Shown here piece by piece: positions 10,245-23,408 of a DNA stretch of 64,000 nucleotides. Source of the DNA: Conoideocrella luteorostrata. Its lineage: Eukaryota; Ascomycota; Sordariomycetes; Hypocreales; Clavicipitaceae. Where the stretch lies: the NCBI GenBank assembly GCA_032433595.1, contig JASWJB010000111.1:1-64000 (forward strand), given 5' to 3'. The notes under the pieces are model-generated. The model did no database searches. It saw nothing but the letters and a program-made list of their open reading frames with translations, and had not been told where the DNA came from. Every line of letters begins with the position of its first letter. The stretch's first letter is position 1. The translations under genes and the position numbers were made by a program.

Positions 10245-13200
10245 ATGGAGCACCAACAGTCTAGCCCTCAAAAGAAGTTTGATGGCCTGGGAGGTACGCA
10301 TTCACGTTAGGCATACGGCTTCTACTTTCCTGCGCCGCTTACATTTCATTCCTCTGTCAATAGAGTTCTTGATCACGCTTCAGTCCATGCCAGTGACTGA
10401 CTTACTTAATAATGGTGATATCAGCTTACTTCTCAATGATTTAGGAAACTTTATCCGACTGGTGAACATGTGGGTTTCAGCGCCAGAAACACTAGACCAG
10501 TCGAGTAAGCCGAGAGACTTTGAGGCTCGGTGCCAGAGTCTCTGGAACTGGTGTGTTCGGACAAGAAGGGACTCCGTCGACAAGCCATCAGGAAAGAAGA
10601 CAAAATGTCTGCTATCTGCGTGGCTCTTGTCTTTCCTTTGCCTTGAGCTGAATCAGACGTGGCCGGCGGGAAGACCGAGCGAAGAAAAGGAGGCAGAATA
10701 CATCTTGAGACTTCTGATGTCCATCTCAAAAGCTAGCGTCAATGATGACGAACTGGACATCGCAAAACTCGCAATGCAGAGGGGTGCAACCTATATTGAC
10801 CGTTGGCATCGTAGCAAAGCGAAGGAAGCGCGATCTCTCCAAATCGGGCCCCGCCATAGACTTGAAGCGGATTATTTTACTATGAGAATCTGGCTGGTGA
10901 GTTGACTGGGTTTGAGAATCCCGGCCGACGGAAGATGCTCCTGCTGACGACGTGCAAGTCTTGGCGCGAGGATCGCCTGGATGTAGCGGAGCATATGTTC
11001 CGTAAGACTGATACGTTTCGGAACTCCCTCGATATAGTTTCGATTGAAAATATGACCGAAATACTGCAGAGAATTGGTTCAGAATTGCTTTCTAAAAACA
11101 ACCTTGATCTGGGGCTGAAATGGCTGAGAAGAGCCTACGACCTCATAAATCCCGAAGTCGAAAGAGCGTCTATGCAGGGCCAACATTTATATCTCGCGAT
11201 ATGCAACGATATAATTGCATCCTTCCCTCTAGAAATTTCCTCAGAAATTGCCACAACCCTTGAAGGTATAACTCAAAGCGCCGAGTCAATACTTAGTGAC
11301 CAGCCTGTTTTATGTCACAGTTCGTTGTGTCCAAGCGACCTTGCGAACAAGGGCGAATTCAATGAGGACGCTTATACTTATATTTTGCGGCGCCTGATAT
11401 CATCATTAAGAATCTGCGACAGTAGTTTCCCTCTCATACTTAGCTATACTAAGAAGCTCAATGACAAAAACCCCTCTCTCGCCTTGGACTTGCTTGATAA
11501 CCTCTTGCTGCAGCACGCTGTGGAAGGTACCGAACCACCATGGGTTAACAAAGTACTATTCCTTCGCATATATCTGGCCTCAAATAAAACACTAAATGAT
11601 GAGGAATTCCGGCATTTATTCGATGTTTTTGACGAGCTCTACCAGCGGATGTCGGCACCGTTAACCGTTATCGCGGCGGAAACTTGTCACGCGGTAAGCC
11701 ACTTTGCCCAGGTTGTGCCGCAACCCTTCTAACATGATACAGCTTATTTGGAAGACTGTAAGATCCCTTTTTAAGGCGGAAAATTTTCAACTCGCCGAGT
11801 TTTGGTGCAAATTAGCCCTTAGCGCCCTGTTCCGAGGAAGTAACACTCAAATTATCGATAGATTTGCTCGTAGACTTATCATATGTCGTGTGAAACAGAA
11901 TGAGGTGCAAATCGGTGACATAGACTCTCACGGGATGCCAGATTTCTGTGGAGATGATATCAATCTGACACACCATCTGAGTTTCAAAGCCTCACTGTTG
12001 AGTTCGAATCACGAGCTGCTTTGCAAGAGCATCTACAACCTCACCACAGACGAAGGAGTTCACAGGAGCCAAGACTTGCTCTATGCGTGCCTGAGTGAGC
12101 CCACTTGTGATTTTGATCAAGTGTGCATCGTTGAGGCTCTCAAGTCCCTCATCAGGATGCACGACGAACAAGGGTCCCCGTCCATCAACTTGCCCCTGTT
12201 GCTACGTTGCACAATACGAGTGCTACAAGGGCGTGAACAAGACATGTGTAGGTGTGACAAGCCGTGCAACAATCATCAGTATGCGGGTGACGTATGCGAA
12301 ATTTTTGGAATTGGTGAGCGAGCACTTATGCACCGGACATGAGCCCAGATAGCTAACTTACCTCAGCTGCAAAATATGCAATTGAGTATTCGATCGGTAA
12401 GGAAGACAACAAGCGCTTTGCGGTCCAAGACTTAAACTGGTTTCGTAAGAACTCTTACAACCTCGGAGTTCTCAAATGCCACGAATGGCAGGAAGCACAT
12501 ATCATATCTATGCTCACCAGCTGTCAATCTTTCGCAACTTGCTATCCAGCCGATTCGTGCAACCAACAATGCGCGGAAAGAACAACAACCACTCTTCGCT
12601 GCCATTTTATCATCGCAGCATGCCACATTAGCCAAGCTCGGAACGCCTCCGATCAGAAACTTGACCATTACCAATCTGTGAGAGATCAAGCCGCCGGGTA
12701 TCGTACCGTCTTATCCGCCACGCACATACCCATTGACACGAACTCATATCAAGACTTGTTGAATAAACTGAGTATCTTACTAGTATACGACTTCGAAGCA
12801 GCCGTTCAGCTTGCTCAGTACCCCGACCTCCCCATCATTATATCCTACCAACAGCCACTCAAGCAGATCCCAGCGTACAAAGCAATGGGTGACATTCTTC
12901 TACAAGCTCCAATTCCAGCAGAAAGTATATTTCTCCCTTCATATCATCTGCTGTTGCTCATCACTATTACTGACCAACACAGCCCTTGAAACAGTGTTAA
13001 AACTAATCATCAACGAAATCTATATGCTGGAAAATTTCGATTCTGCCAAACTAGCAAAATACCTCAGATGCCTTGTACACTCTCTTCTCCCCCAAAACGA
13101 CACTCTTGCTCTCAGAATCCTGAGCCGGGTTACACAGATTGCATCGGAAAGCAGGCAGGTCGGCTGTCCACTTCCCTCCCTTGAGATGGAATGGCTAGTA

Positions 13201-13386
13201 GCAAACACTTTTAATCACGCAGTGGATTATTACGTTCGCCACGACGAGGCAACCTGTCGAGAGTGGGCACTCAAGGCAATGGAACTAGCCAGACTGGTAG
13301 ACGACGGGGGTGCATTAGCAAATACGCTACAATTCAAATTTGAACGGTTACAATTAGGGCATAGCCTGAGTTCCATGCTGAACTAG
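10245..13386 (+). CDS. spo22: Meiosis protein of the SPO22/ZIP4 family
   Basis: Family members are TPR-repeat scaffolds of the meiotic ZMM group that link synaptonemal complex assembly to crossover formation. Six exons (10245-10293, 10364-10896, 10959-11693, 11743-12313, 12367-12924, 12983-13386) join in frame to 949 residues. The family region begins with SLWNWCVRTRRD, continues through an EDRLDVAEHMF segment and a helical LLSKNNLDLGLKWLRRAYD repeat typical of the Spo22 domain, and includes AKYAIEYSI further on. The body is predicted to be mostly helical repeats. The start is the least certain part: ATG 10245 gives a short first exon that splices smoothly to EFLITLQSMPVTDLLNNGD, where relatives begin similar text. 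An in-frame alternative is ATG 10388. Introns are 49-70 bases with clear branch points. Expression would be expected in sexual development. Confidence 0.85.
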
Positions 13387-13931
13387 ATCATTGACTGGAT
13401 TCTGTGGAGTTCTCCAAGTTATTCGTCATTGATTTCATGACATATTTGTACATTCATAACGCATATGGACGCTTTGCATGAAACATATATACATTCAACT
13501 GTAGAGACGGAAACCATATTCATTCATCGTGATTTGAGAGCCTTATCGCAATTAAATGACAAATAGGGGAGCTATGTCGTTCCGATAAGGAAAAAAGAAT
13601 TGAGGTATAATGTGCAAATGAACAAGAACTTCAGATAGTCGCAAAACAGTCGTGACGTAAATCAAATAGCCGCACATGCATTGCTTCCGTGGTATCTCCA
13701 AGCTCTTGAATAATGCCGACCAACGTCAGCTGTAGACCATGACGTGCACCCAAAATGGACATACTAAAGGCACCAAACAAAATAGGACGCGCTATTCCTC
13801 CCCTTCGCGTATTCCGGGTAATATATAAATAAGTGAAAGAAATAGCATTCGAGCATCAAATTGTTGCATCCTCCTCCCCCATCATGCCTCCCCTAGAATG
13901 CACTGTATAGCAAAGCGTTCAGCTGTAATCA
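13387..13931. other. Convergent 3' intergenic region
   Basis: The spo22-like gene ends from the left and the Zn2Cys6 factor gene ends from the right, so this space should hold only two 3' untranslated regions and polyadenylation signals. It is AT-rich with no coding signal. Confidence 0.6.
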
Positions 13932-16367
13932 TCATATTATGTTTGCGATCCTAATGCGCTCTGCGCCTCCATTCCCCACGGGGGGGCCAACGTCACCTCC
14001 ATGACCAACGGCGTACCGGGACGCCTCAGAAAGCCTGGGAAGGTCTACCTTAGCAATAGGAGATTCGCTCTTTATCTGTGATGATGCCGTTGCTGGTGGA
14101 TGTGACATTGGGGTCCATGAAGCATTTGCTGACACTATGCTTCGAACCATTGATTCAAGCCGCGCCCACCCGCCCCATTCTCTACGTTCTTCTTCGTTCA
14201 AACCGGTTCTTTGCTCAGAACTAAACAGACCGTTTTCGTTTGAGCCATTCTGCCCTTGCGAGGCTATGCCCGTTTTTGCTGGCGCTGCATCACGGTCGTG
14301 GAACGACCAAAGCCATGATCGGTTTGGTGAGGCTTGAACATCCGCGGAAACGTAGACAAGAAGTTCTTCATCACGAGCAAGGGACATAAGCAGAGCAGAT
14401 TGATCAATGGACGATCGGTGTGACAAATAGCTCGCGTATTCTGTTCGCTTGGCGCCTAATGTCGCTACGAAGAATCCTAGGAACCGGCCACAAGACAAGG
14501 TAATATCCCGTCGAGCATCAATAGCAGCCAAAGCTCGAATACAAGTAGTCGCATGATCCACATAACCTGTCAATAGAAGAAACAAAGTCGAGCGGAAAAT
14601 GTGTCCTGTGAGAAGAGCCGTTGCTCCATCAGCCGCGGATTTCGTGCGGCTAATTAGAGAAGCCGTCTCTAAAGCAACATGATTACAGGACTCAACCGCA
14701 GCCAGACGAACATCTGGAGGGCAGTTCGGCGACAAGTTCTGCCTGTGGAGAAGCAGCCGGGCGTGGAAAAGATAGGCCAAAGGAGCTAAAAAGTGAGGTG
14801 CCAACGCCACTGTGCTCGCGGGATCACAGGCTGGAGGGAAGGTGCTTAAACACTTTTTAAAGTGCGTGTCGAAGGTTGACAGCTGGGTTGTCGACACCAC
14901 TGGGTTTTCCAATGCCTTGATCAGGGCTGTGTACGACCTCACCACATGGATGACTGCCAAAAGCGAGTGCGTCAGCGGCTCAGCACCATTGGGGACAAGC
15001 GTCCCACCCTCGCGAAGGTACTGGTCGTCCACTGCCGCGGGCAGGGAAACATCGCAGTCCACATCATCAATGAGGAAAGGGTGTCCCATTTCCGTAGACA
15101 TGGTTCTGTCCAAGATGTAAATAGCCCACCACGTCCTCCGGCGCATTTCTCCTTCAATGACTGACCAAGAGCCGGACTCAGAGTAGAGTCCTAGATCTTG
15201 AGCAACCCGGACTGCATTACCAAGCCAGTTCCATGCCGCTGATTTCAAATTCATTTCGTTGAGACAAATGGTGATTAGAACCAAAGCCCTTGCATTATCC
15301 AAGTTAAAGTTATTGTTCCACGGATCCATCACTTTGCGAGCGGATTCGAGAAATTCGGCAGGTCGATAAAAGGTCGTTGTCGTTGGAGGGTCTGGGCTGA
15401 ATAAGCTCCCAGCTGCGAGAACGGCAAAGAACAAGCTGTAAGACGCAGCAGAAGCGCGTGGAGGATGCGACCTGTACATCTCGTCTACCATGGACTGAAA
15501 AGTCGGCATGTGAATAATGGGAAACATTGTATGAGCCGAGTTGCAGAAGTAATGCACAAAACGTTCCGCCACAGCCTGTGGTGGCAGTTCTGATGAGGGA
15601 AAATCAAAGACGGCAGCAACCGGGTTACGGTGCTGGGCAGGCGGTTTCCATATGCCCTTCGAAAAGCTGCGAACTTTGGCTCTAGCTCTAGCCAAATCAG
15701 GGTTTGGAGGGAGTCGCTTTCGTGGTTTTGGCTCTGACCCGATTGACGGCAACTGCAGTGGTTGTCTGTCTCCTGCATCCAAATCGATGTCCATGTGTCC
15801 ATCTCGCTCCTCCAACGTGCGACGCAAGTGGGAGTTGTCTCGCCTCATTCGCTCCACCTGCTTTTCCAAGTCTTGGACTTGCTTGATAGATGACATCCGT
15901 CTATTGGTTTCTTTGGTAAACTGACATTTGACATTTCGACTAGAGCACTCGGAGCAACTCGTGGTTTCGGTTGCATCACATTTGACTTTTCGTTCACGAC
16001 AAGCGTCACAACTGGGGTCCTTTCTCCGTTGTCGATATGCCCTCTTCTGAGCCTGGCTGCCTGGAGTTCCCGGTAAATGTCCATGATTAGGACCTTGACC
16101 GCCCAAAACCGATTCTGCCGAGGGAAGAGACTCCCCTCTCATGACAGAACCGTAAAGGGGGAAACCCTGATTAACGGGAGGGAGGGGAGGCATGCCAAGA
16201 GGTTGTGGGCTCGAAGCTGCGTTTGGTCTCGCACTGGTACCGAGCAGTCCTCCAAGATACCGTGATGGCGGTCTTGGTGAGGTAGCGGAGGAAACTGAAG
16301 AGGAGTCATATGACCTTGTGGATGGGTTGGGAGATCGAGCATACGGGTTGTGCGACAGCTCTGCCAT
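13932..16367 (-). CDS. Zn2Cys6 fungal-specific transcription factor
   Basis: One uninterrupted frame encodes 811 residues from the first in-frame ATG at 16367. Residues about 120-148 form a Gal4-type zinc cluster, CDACRERKVKC followed by CSECSSRNVKC, with spacing 2-6-7-2-6. A coiled-coil linker follows (QVQDLEKQVERMRRDN), which usually sets dimerisation. The fungal-specific transcription factor domain spans roughly residues 260-560, with the family hallmark RRRTWWAIYILDRTMS and the motif GHPFLIDD. The N-terminal 100 residues are Ser/Pro-rich and probably disordered. It should act in the nucleus as a homodimeric DNA-binding regulator. I cannot name a target pathway: the closest named factors I considered (XlnR, FacB, Ctf1) have different zinc clusters. 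Confidence 0.9.
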   Translation of the reverse strand: MAELSHNPYARSPNPSTRSYDSSSVSSATSPRPPSRYLGGLLGTSARPNAASSPQPLGMPPLPPVNQGFPLYGSVMRGESLPSAESVLGGQGPNHGHLPGTPGSQAQKRAYRQRRKDPSCDACRERKVKCDATETTSCSECSSRNVKCQFTKETNRRMSSIKQVQDLEKQVERMRRDNSHLRRTLEERDGHMDIDLDAGDRQPLQLPSIGSEPKPRKRLPPNPDLARARAKVRSFSKGIWKPPAQHRNPVAAVFDFPSSELPPQAVAERFVHYFCNSAHTMFPIIHMPTFQSMVDEMYRSHPPRASAASYSLFFAVLAAGSLFSPDPPTTTTFYRPAEFLESARKVMDPWNNNFNLDNARALVLITICLNEMNLKSAAWNWLGNAVRVAQDLGLYSESGSWSVIEGEMRRRTWWAIYILDRTMSTEMGHPFLIDDVDCDVSLPAAVDDQYLREGGTLVPNGAEPLTHSLLAVIHVVRSYTALIKALENPVVSTTQLSTFDTHFKKCLSTFPPACDPASTVALAPHFLAPLAYLFHARLLLHRQNLSPNCPPDVRLAAVESCNHVALETASLISRTKSAADGATALLTGHIFRSTLFLLLTGYVDHATTCIRALAAIDARRDITLSCGRFLGFFVATLGAKRTEYASYLSHRSSIDQSALLMSLARDEELLVYVSADVQASPNRSWLWSFHDRDAAPAKTGIASQGQNGSNENGLFSSEQRTGLNEEERREWGGWARLESMVRSIVSANASWTPMSHPPATASSQIKSESPIAKVDLPRLSEASRYAVGHGGDVGPPVGNGGAERIRIANII

Positions 16368-19300
16368 GACGAGGTGGTATGAGCTTGAGGTTACTGCCAG
16401 GGTTCCCCTTTCCACAAAATGATTCAAGACAGAAACAGCTGCTTCTCAGATTTAACTAATAAAGCAAGTAGCAAGGGCCAGTTGGGTTTTTTTTTTTCCT
16501 TTGCGGGATCAAGCAAAAAGCTAGAGAGCGCAGGTAATTCTTCCAGGTGGTTTGATCCAAGCCGCGAGACTTATGTGGCAATGACTGTTTGGTCGAGTGA
16601 CTTGTCAGGGAGGCAATAATCAAAATGCGACAAGATGCGAATCTCGCTTCGCCAAACTCAGCTTCCCGTTCAAGATCCTTTGCGATGGTTGGCTCGGGTT
16701 TCCCGTCTCCTGGGAATAATAAAACAAGCAGCGCAAAGTGACTCGCGCCGTCTTCCTTCTATCCGGTTGCGCTGCAGTCTTGTGCTACTACAAGCTTTGT
16801 TCAGATGCGCACAACCATTAAGATGCAGGTGCTGGCAAAATCGATGCCAAGCGTTCCTTGGTGTTGGCAACCGCCAAGTGATAAGATAAATCAATACGCG
16901 GCGCTTCAAAAAACTGAATGGCTGAGCGCCTGAGATTGAAAATTTCGCTGCGATGTAATAAATCAAGATTGACAGCGCGCGTCTATGAACATGCCACGCA
17001 GGAGGTAGTATATGTGGCTTGCCTTTCGGAATCCAAAGACAAAGGACCAGACGGCAAAGGGAGATACCGAGGCGGACCTATGCAAAATCACAAGGAAACG
17101 AGTGCCGAGAATCTCCCTTCTCACTCTTTGAAAAGCGGACACGCGCAAAGAGAAGCGAGCAAGCAACAGCAATGATCGTTGCTGCTGGAATGGAATGCTC
17201 GGTGAGAAGGAATGGCGAGCCGAACGAAGTGTTGAAGCGTCGAGGTCGTAGATCAAAGGAGATGGCGCGGCCCTTTGCCTGGGTGGAGGGTCGTCAATAC
17301 TTCTTGGAGGAAGGGACGACCGGCGGGTAGTTGAGCTGGTGGGTATCCTAGCACATAGGCACCGCACTGGGAACTTCAGGTACCTTACCTGTTGCTAAGT
17401 ACCTAAGTAAGTACCCAGGTAGGTAGATAATTACCGGGACGGCGGGCGGGCTTGTAGCCGTATCCATCTGGGGCTCTGATCCGGACCTGCCATCGACGGC
17501 ATGCTCAATCAAGGATACGCAGGACACCGGCCGGGCTCAAGCGGGCAAGTGTCAGTGTAGTAAAGGTGCAGCGCAAGATGCAGGCGCAGGCGCAAGTGCA
17601 GGCGCTGTTGCCGGTGCAGGTACGGGTACGGGGACGTGCAGGTAGAGAGTACTCAAGAACCGAGTGCTGTAATTACTCTGGAGAAAGTACTCAGGTAGGT
17701 GAAAAGGTACTTTAGCTACTTTGTGTTCTACTGCTCCCCATCTCTTGTCTTCATGGATATTAGCATTACAATACAATACAGCCGCCTCGATGATTATATC
17801 TGGGCTGAACTGCCATGCCACACACAGTGCCACTCAAACGACCCCGGCGGTACTGCATGTGCGGACTTCTGCACTTCCTGCTTTGCACATGGGCTCAATA
17901 CTATATTCGGGCGGTCAACAGGGAGGGGGACCCTTGGCCATGGTATTCGTGAGCCACACCCGGGTCTGCTTGAGCTTGGCCATATGCAAAGCTTGCGTTG
18001 GGTTCTGTTGGCGGACAAGGCGGCCAAACCCAGCCAGGGCTGTTCAATAACGATAGAGATCAGCCAAAGCCACTAACGTGTTTCGACCAGGGCGTGGGAT
18101 CCTCGGGGATGTCATTGCCATTAGCCAGTAGCTGACAAGCTGGCCAGTAGAGCCACATCCCTGCCCGTTGTCCGATACAGTCCGGCCCGGGGCCATGCTA
18201 TGCTACGTTCTTGCGCTCGTGGAAGCGTGGGACTTGTGGCGAAAGAAGAAGTGGATATGCCTGGACGGGGCAACTACTGTACAATGCAATAGTGCGCGGA
18301 GAAAGGGATTGTGTGCGTCTAATCCAGAAATTGTGTGTGTGTGTGCGTGCGAGTGTGTGTCTGAGGGTGCATGCTGTGTGGCGTGGGGGGTGGTCGAGGC
18401 GCGATCGATTTCAACACATCTCTAGTCCTTCATCTAGTGGTATCCTACCTCGCGAAGTATTTGGTGGTGGATAAGCCACGGGCTTGGGACCCAGCCGGCG
18501 TTTCTACTCGGGCTTGATCTACGAGCGAGTAAGGGAGAGAAATGAATGTATGAGCTTGGATGGAGCACCATCCATCAGTTTGCCACGCTGGACTCTGGGC
18601 GAGATTCTTCCTTGCTCTTCTCGTGGACATGGGCCGTGCGATTTCCACTACGCAGGTATACATACGGAATAAGCAACTGGCGCAAACAAAGCTGCGAAGA
18701 ATGCAACAGGTCGTTCATGATAAGACAACACAAAACGAGTCTTTACATTGAAAGATGGATCTGACGTTGCCTCACGTTTACGCCTTCCGGGTGGTGCTCG
18801 TACGGACTGCGTGCGTTGAATTGCACTCCAAACAATACAGAATAAACTCCTCTTTTTTTGCTTGGTGCCGCTCGTTCTCCCGCTACTGCTGAGCCACCTA
18901 TCGTTCTTGTGCAAACAGGACGAACCGTGGTTCTATGAAATGCCTAAGGCGTTTCTGTCGCCCACCATACCCAATGTAGCCTCAGAACACCAGATCCCTG
19001 GCTCCAGAGTCGTGAGGATTTAACACGCACCCAGACCCAGATGCTAGCTCGGCTAGTCGGCGGGCTGACCAGCCGAAAGGACGTGGTGTTCTCGCCAGAG
19101 CATGCCAAGCTTTTTCATGGTATGGGGCTTTGCTAGGGTCGAAATGCACCACATTTGGCCATGATTTGCACTTACATTCATGAGACTGGGGACAAGGGTG
19201 TGGCATAAGTTGGTACCGGCTGTGGCCACGCAATCACTCTCCAGCCTCCCATTTCTTTTCTGTTTCTGTGCTTCTGTACAGTACTAAATCAGTTGCAATG

Positions 19301-21680
19301 TGTTAGTTCGCCAACTGCTGTTCAGGATAATGCGTGTTCCAGGAGGCGGGGATGCCCCAGTTAATTCCGCCTCCAATGGCTGCAACAAACAGAAAGCTTG
19401 GACTTACAATGAGAATATCGCGGAATAGTTCTGTCCTCGCACCCCATGCTATAGTTTTGGCGCACGATCATCTATCTATGAGATCAAATTTTTGGTTCTA
19501 TCTCGCAAACCGCTCCGTACTACCCGAAAACGCTCAGGGCCCTCATTAGCTTACTACTGTCCTGGACTGGGGGACCGGCCTCGTACTAACCTTGTTTCGA
19601 AATTTCGATGATTAAAAGGCAAAGGTGTTTACAAATGGATACAAATGGCGACACCCGTCACGATAATATGATCATCCTTGTTGGCTTACGAATAGGAATT
19701 AGCGCAAGAGTTGGCGAAATCTGAGCGCAGATCTCATTCTGAAGACGAATTACATTCCGTCGCAGCTTTTGGCTAACCTTCAGAACTGAAGAAGATGCGA
19801 ATCACGTCAGATTATAACAAAAGGTGCAGGAAGTTGGCAGGCAACTTAGCGACTCGGCACTATATCACTGTATCAGCAATCCATAGCCCTGCGGCTAGAC
19901 TCGTTCTAGACATAAAGCCTGGGCCAGGGCATGTACTGATTACGCTGTCCCATTGTCTATTTATTAAACACATGCAGTTTGAGATTTGTAGCGTACATCA
20001 TATACGCTCTGCACTCTACAGTGGGCGGGGTGCGCGGCGTCAGAAACCGTTGGTCCCTGTTCGCCCTGCCAGCACGGGGTGCGAGTGCACTTATCCAATT
20101 TGAGTGCATGCTCCGGAACAAGTGAACAGTATCGTACAGAGTTACTTCGTACGAGGTCACACAGTGACAGGCTCTCTGAATCCTGCGGGCGAGATATTAT
20201 GCAGCAAGCACAGGGAACAACGGTCCGGTACTGCTTAGCAGACACGTAGGGAGCGCCGAAAGTCTTTAGCGTTGCCGCCATGGTGATTAAGTGGTGGCGA
20301 CTGGGAACTGGGGACTGGGATGCTACATCTTTGCCCTCACGCCAATGACACGGCTGTATCCGTGACCGAGAAGGGAGGGGATGAAGCATTTTTTTTCTCA
20401 ACGCTATCAAGGGTGGGGATTTCGGTTTGGAGCCGAGTGAGCCGCCGGAACACGGTCCCTGACCCAAGGATCTCGATGCTGTTCATACTTTGTCAGCCAT
20501 AGGAGGAGGGCTCGGTTTGTCAAGAGAAGGGGGCGGGGCGTTGGTTTACTGGATTTAAGTCAAGCCATTCAATGTTGCCAGTGCTGAATTGTCGGTGAAC
20601 CAACCAGTCAAAGAACGCGAGTGACAATACAGTGAACTGCGCACTGTACAGCTATAAGGCGAACAATGGCCGATTTTGCTTATTTCGAAGATCGGGCATG
20701 TGGCGAGGCATATGATGCATGTCGTCGGGTGCCGGCTGTCATTGTATCGTTGCATTTCCCTGTCGACTGCTCGTCCGTTAGAGACTCTTCATCTGTGTGG
20801 GCGCACACAGTCGAAGACGAAACCACTGGAAACCACTGGTATGCTGACTTGGTCGCTCACTTAAAATCATTTGGTTGTTCTAAAGCCCAAGAACTTTCTC
20901 TTGTCGCAATTCGTAGTACTCCGTACATACATACGATCTGTATTTGTTGGTGTCATGGAGCCTGTATATATCCAACCTCGGCTGAAAATGGCGCCCTGTC
21001 ACGGGATGCCACCTTGGCGTTATTCTGACAGGCATGGGCTGACGATGGTCCAGGAGGAGATGGAGCTAGGGGACAAGTGAGCAGCACCACCGAATGTAGG
21101 CTAAACTTGTGATGCTTTGCCTCTTCCGAGCCATCGATGATGGCTCTGAGGTTATCCTTGCCAATGCTGGCAATGCGGCTGATCTGATGTCGCTCAACAA
21201 ATCACTCGCTATGCTGACCACTTGTCATTCCAAGAAATTCGACGGCTTTCATGCACTCGGGATATCGCGCTATAGATTCGCTCGCTTACCTGCACGTTGG
21301 TCAGATCCAACCAGGGACCTCAGTTGACATCCCTTGGCATACAGAACCTGTTGGGCCATCTATCCCATCAGAGAGAAGGCTGTTCGATGGACTCCTGTGT
21401 AATAGTAGATACATACGTCAGCAAATGATGGAAGCCTTTGGCGAGAGCCAAGGCTCGATGCATTCCATGAAAGTGATGGAAACAGGCCAAGTGTGGCATT
21501 TCCGACGATGCACTGACCCGGAGCAACAAGCATTGAGGGAATTAAAAGACACGCCGCCTTTCAACGTCACCAACAATCCTGCCGCCTGTGCTCCGTGCCT
21601 TGGTGGCATTCGTTGAGCGTCGGTGGCCAGAGTCCCTTACCACTTCTCAAGATGTCCCCCCCCCCAGAATGGAGCTACAA

Positions 21681-21730
21681 AGAGGGCCACAGAGAGGGCC
21701 ACAGAGGGAGCCACAGAGGGAGCCACAGAG
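21681..21730. repeat. Short tandem array of a 12-base unit
   Basis: Units of AGAGGGCCAC, AGAGAGGGCCAC and AGAGGGAGCCAC follow one another at least four times and then fade. The copies differ slightly, as in a small minisatellite. It lies in the gene-poor region and no gene reads through it convincingly. Confidence 0.65.
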
Positions 21731-23384
21731 CCGTGAGGCCACATGCCGACTGGCCGGCCAGCGACGCACCAGATCAGCAACACAAAATTACAATCGAACC
21801 AGGCCCTTGTCTCTCGGCAGCGCATCCGCCGCTTCTGCTCGTGTCCACCCGACACGTTGAAACAATCAAAGTTCATGTCATGTCATACTGCAAATGGCTT
21901 GGATGAAACTCGAGCAATGCAAGTACACGCAGGAGAGCGTAGACTCCAGCACTTGCGCGCCGTCCCAATCGATGATATATTTATGGAGCACGTGCTGAAG
22001 TAGATGCAAGTACTGATACAGTTTTGCAGTGTAGCTCAGCAGGTAAAGACTGGCGTCGAATACAGAAGTCGATGATATCATCCATAACTGTGGCCTCATA
22101 AGCCTTCTTCATCGGAGGCTCACCAAGAACGCCAAAGGCACCCACCATTGATTTCCAGGTTTGTTTCCGTCGTTCCTATGGTATTTTCTCCGCAATGATA
22201 GACCAGCCAGCAACACTACAACTCTACCTTTCTATTTTGTGCCCACCACGAGCAGAAGCAACGGCCGTGTTCCACCATGCCCTCTGTCCACTTGCAAACT
22301 TGGACCCTGCCTCCGCCCTGACAATACCTAACAAGACAATACGCAGTTACGACGCAGTACTCATCTCTCATACAGCGCAAGGGCAGGACTCGTCAAATGC
22401 CAACATCAATTGACTACGCGTCTCAAGTTTCACAACGGGCTTGATCGGCCGTGATTCTAGCCCATCTCTACGATTACATCGGTGCTATCAGCAACGCCAA
22501 ACTTTATTGAATCATAACGCCACGTATCAGCGGGTGCACGTCGTTAAGCTAGGAGTTCAAGAGCACAAATATCAAATATACACCAGCCCACAACAACGCT
22601 GACCAAACTGGACGACCAAGAACGCTGTGGAATGACAGCAACAGTACGGGGCAGCTCGCCACTATAGGCATGACAAGTTTTATTTGGGGCAGGGATAACA
22701 AGGACAAAGATGTACCTAAAGTCTACAATCTCCGCGACTGAAACCGCAGTCGGTTAAGCCATCCGAAGCTAGCGATAGGACGACACGGCCGCCCGTAACG
22801 AGCGAGTATGATAGTACGAGAGACTAAAATTAACTAGCACCAGGGCTCATCGGAACTGCCCTGTGCCGTTCGTTGCCCAGCCCTCTGTCCACAAAGCGGG
22901 CATACCAACACAACCACATGGGTCGCATTGCATAAACAGTATGATGCCAAAGCACGCCTATGCAATACTTTCAGTCATGGAATGCTCCTAGGGTGGTTTC
23001 TCGAGGACGGCTCCGCACCAGGAGCACCAATGTCTTGCCAACGATACGGCTGAGGTAGGGATGTCCAACATCCACAGCATATAGGATATTTGAAACATGC
23101 ATCAGAAGAGTTATTTTAAGCTTTTCCCTGCGTTTCGACAATGACAGCAGTGGCGAGTGGTTGAGATTCTGTCCTGACCTAAATTTCATCCATTATCTCT
23201 CGTCAGCGCGATGACTAGGTGGCCCCCGTCATTGGTGGCTCATTGTGGCTCTTGTCAAACAACGGCTCCGTACTGGGTACATTAGTGAGTACTCCAATTA
23301 TAGTTCAGCTTGCTTTGCATACTGTCATAGATCGTAGTTTTCTCAGGCGCAGACCTGCTAGCGATGCAGGTAATCCGTTTATAC

Positions 23385-23408
23385 TACGGAGTACTCCGTA
23401 CGGAGTAC
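23385..23408. repeat. Overlapping TACGGAGTA / TACTCCGTA palindromes
   Basis: Three overlapping copies of the nine-base word TACGGAGTA, alternating in orientation, make a 24-base near-perfect self-complementary stretch. Isolated copies of the word occur elsewhere in the window, mostly between genes. The stretch could fold as a cruciform or bind a dimeric protein, but neither is shown. Confidence 0.7.

Noticed and set aside
12638..12652. TCGG-N7-CCGA inside the spo22-like coding region, and similar seven- or five-spacer pairs elsewhere (20420, 44810)
   Set aside because: The spacing does not match the six-base UaY consensus. Two of the copies are coding, and such near matches are expected by chance.
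22025..22090. tRNA-like D-arm text (GTAGCTCAGCAGGTAAAG)
   Set aside because: The matching D-stem, anticodon stem and T-arm with GGTTCGA cannot be placed at the right distances, so no cloverleaf forms.
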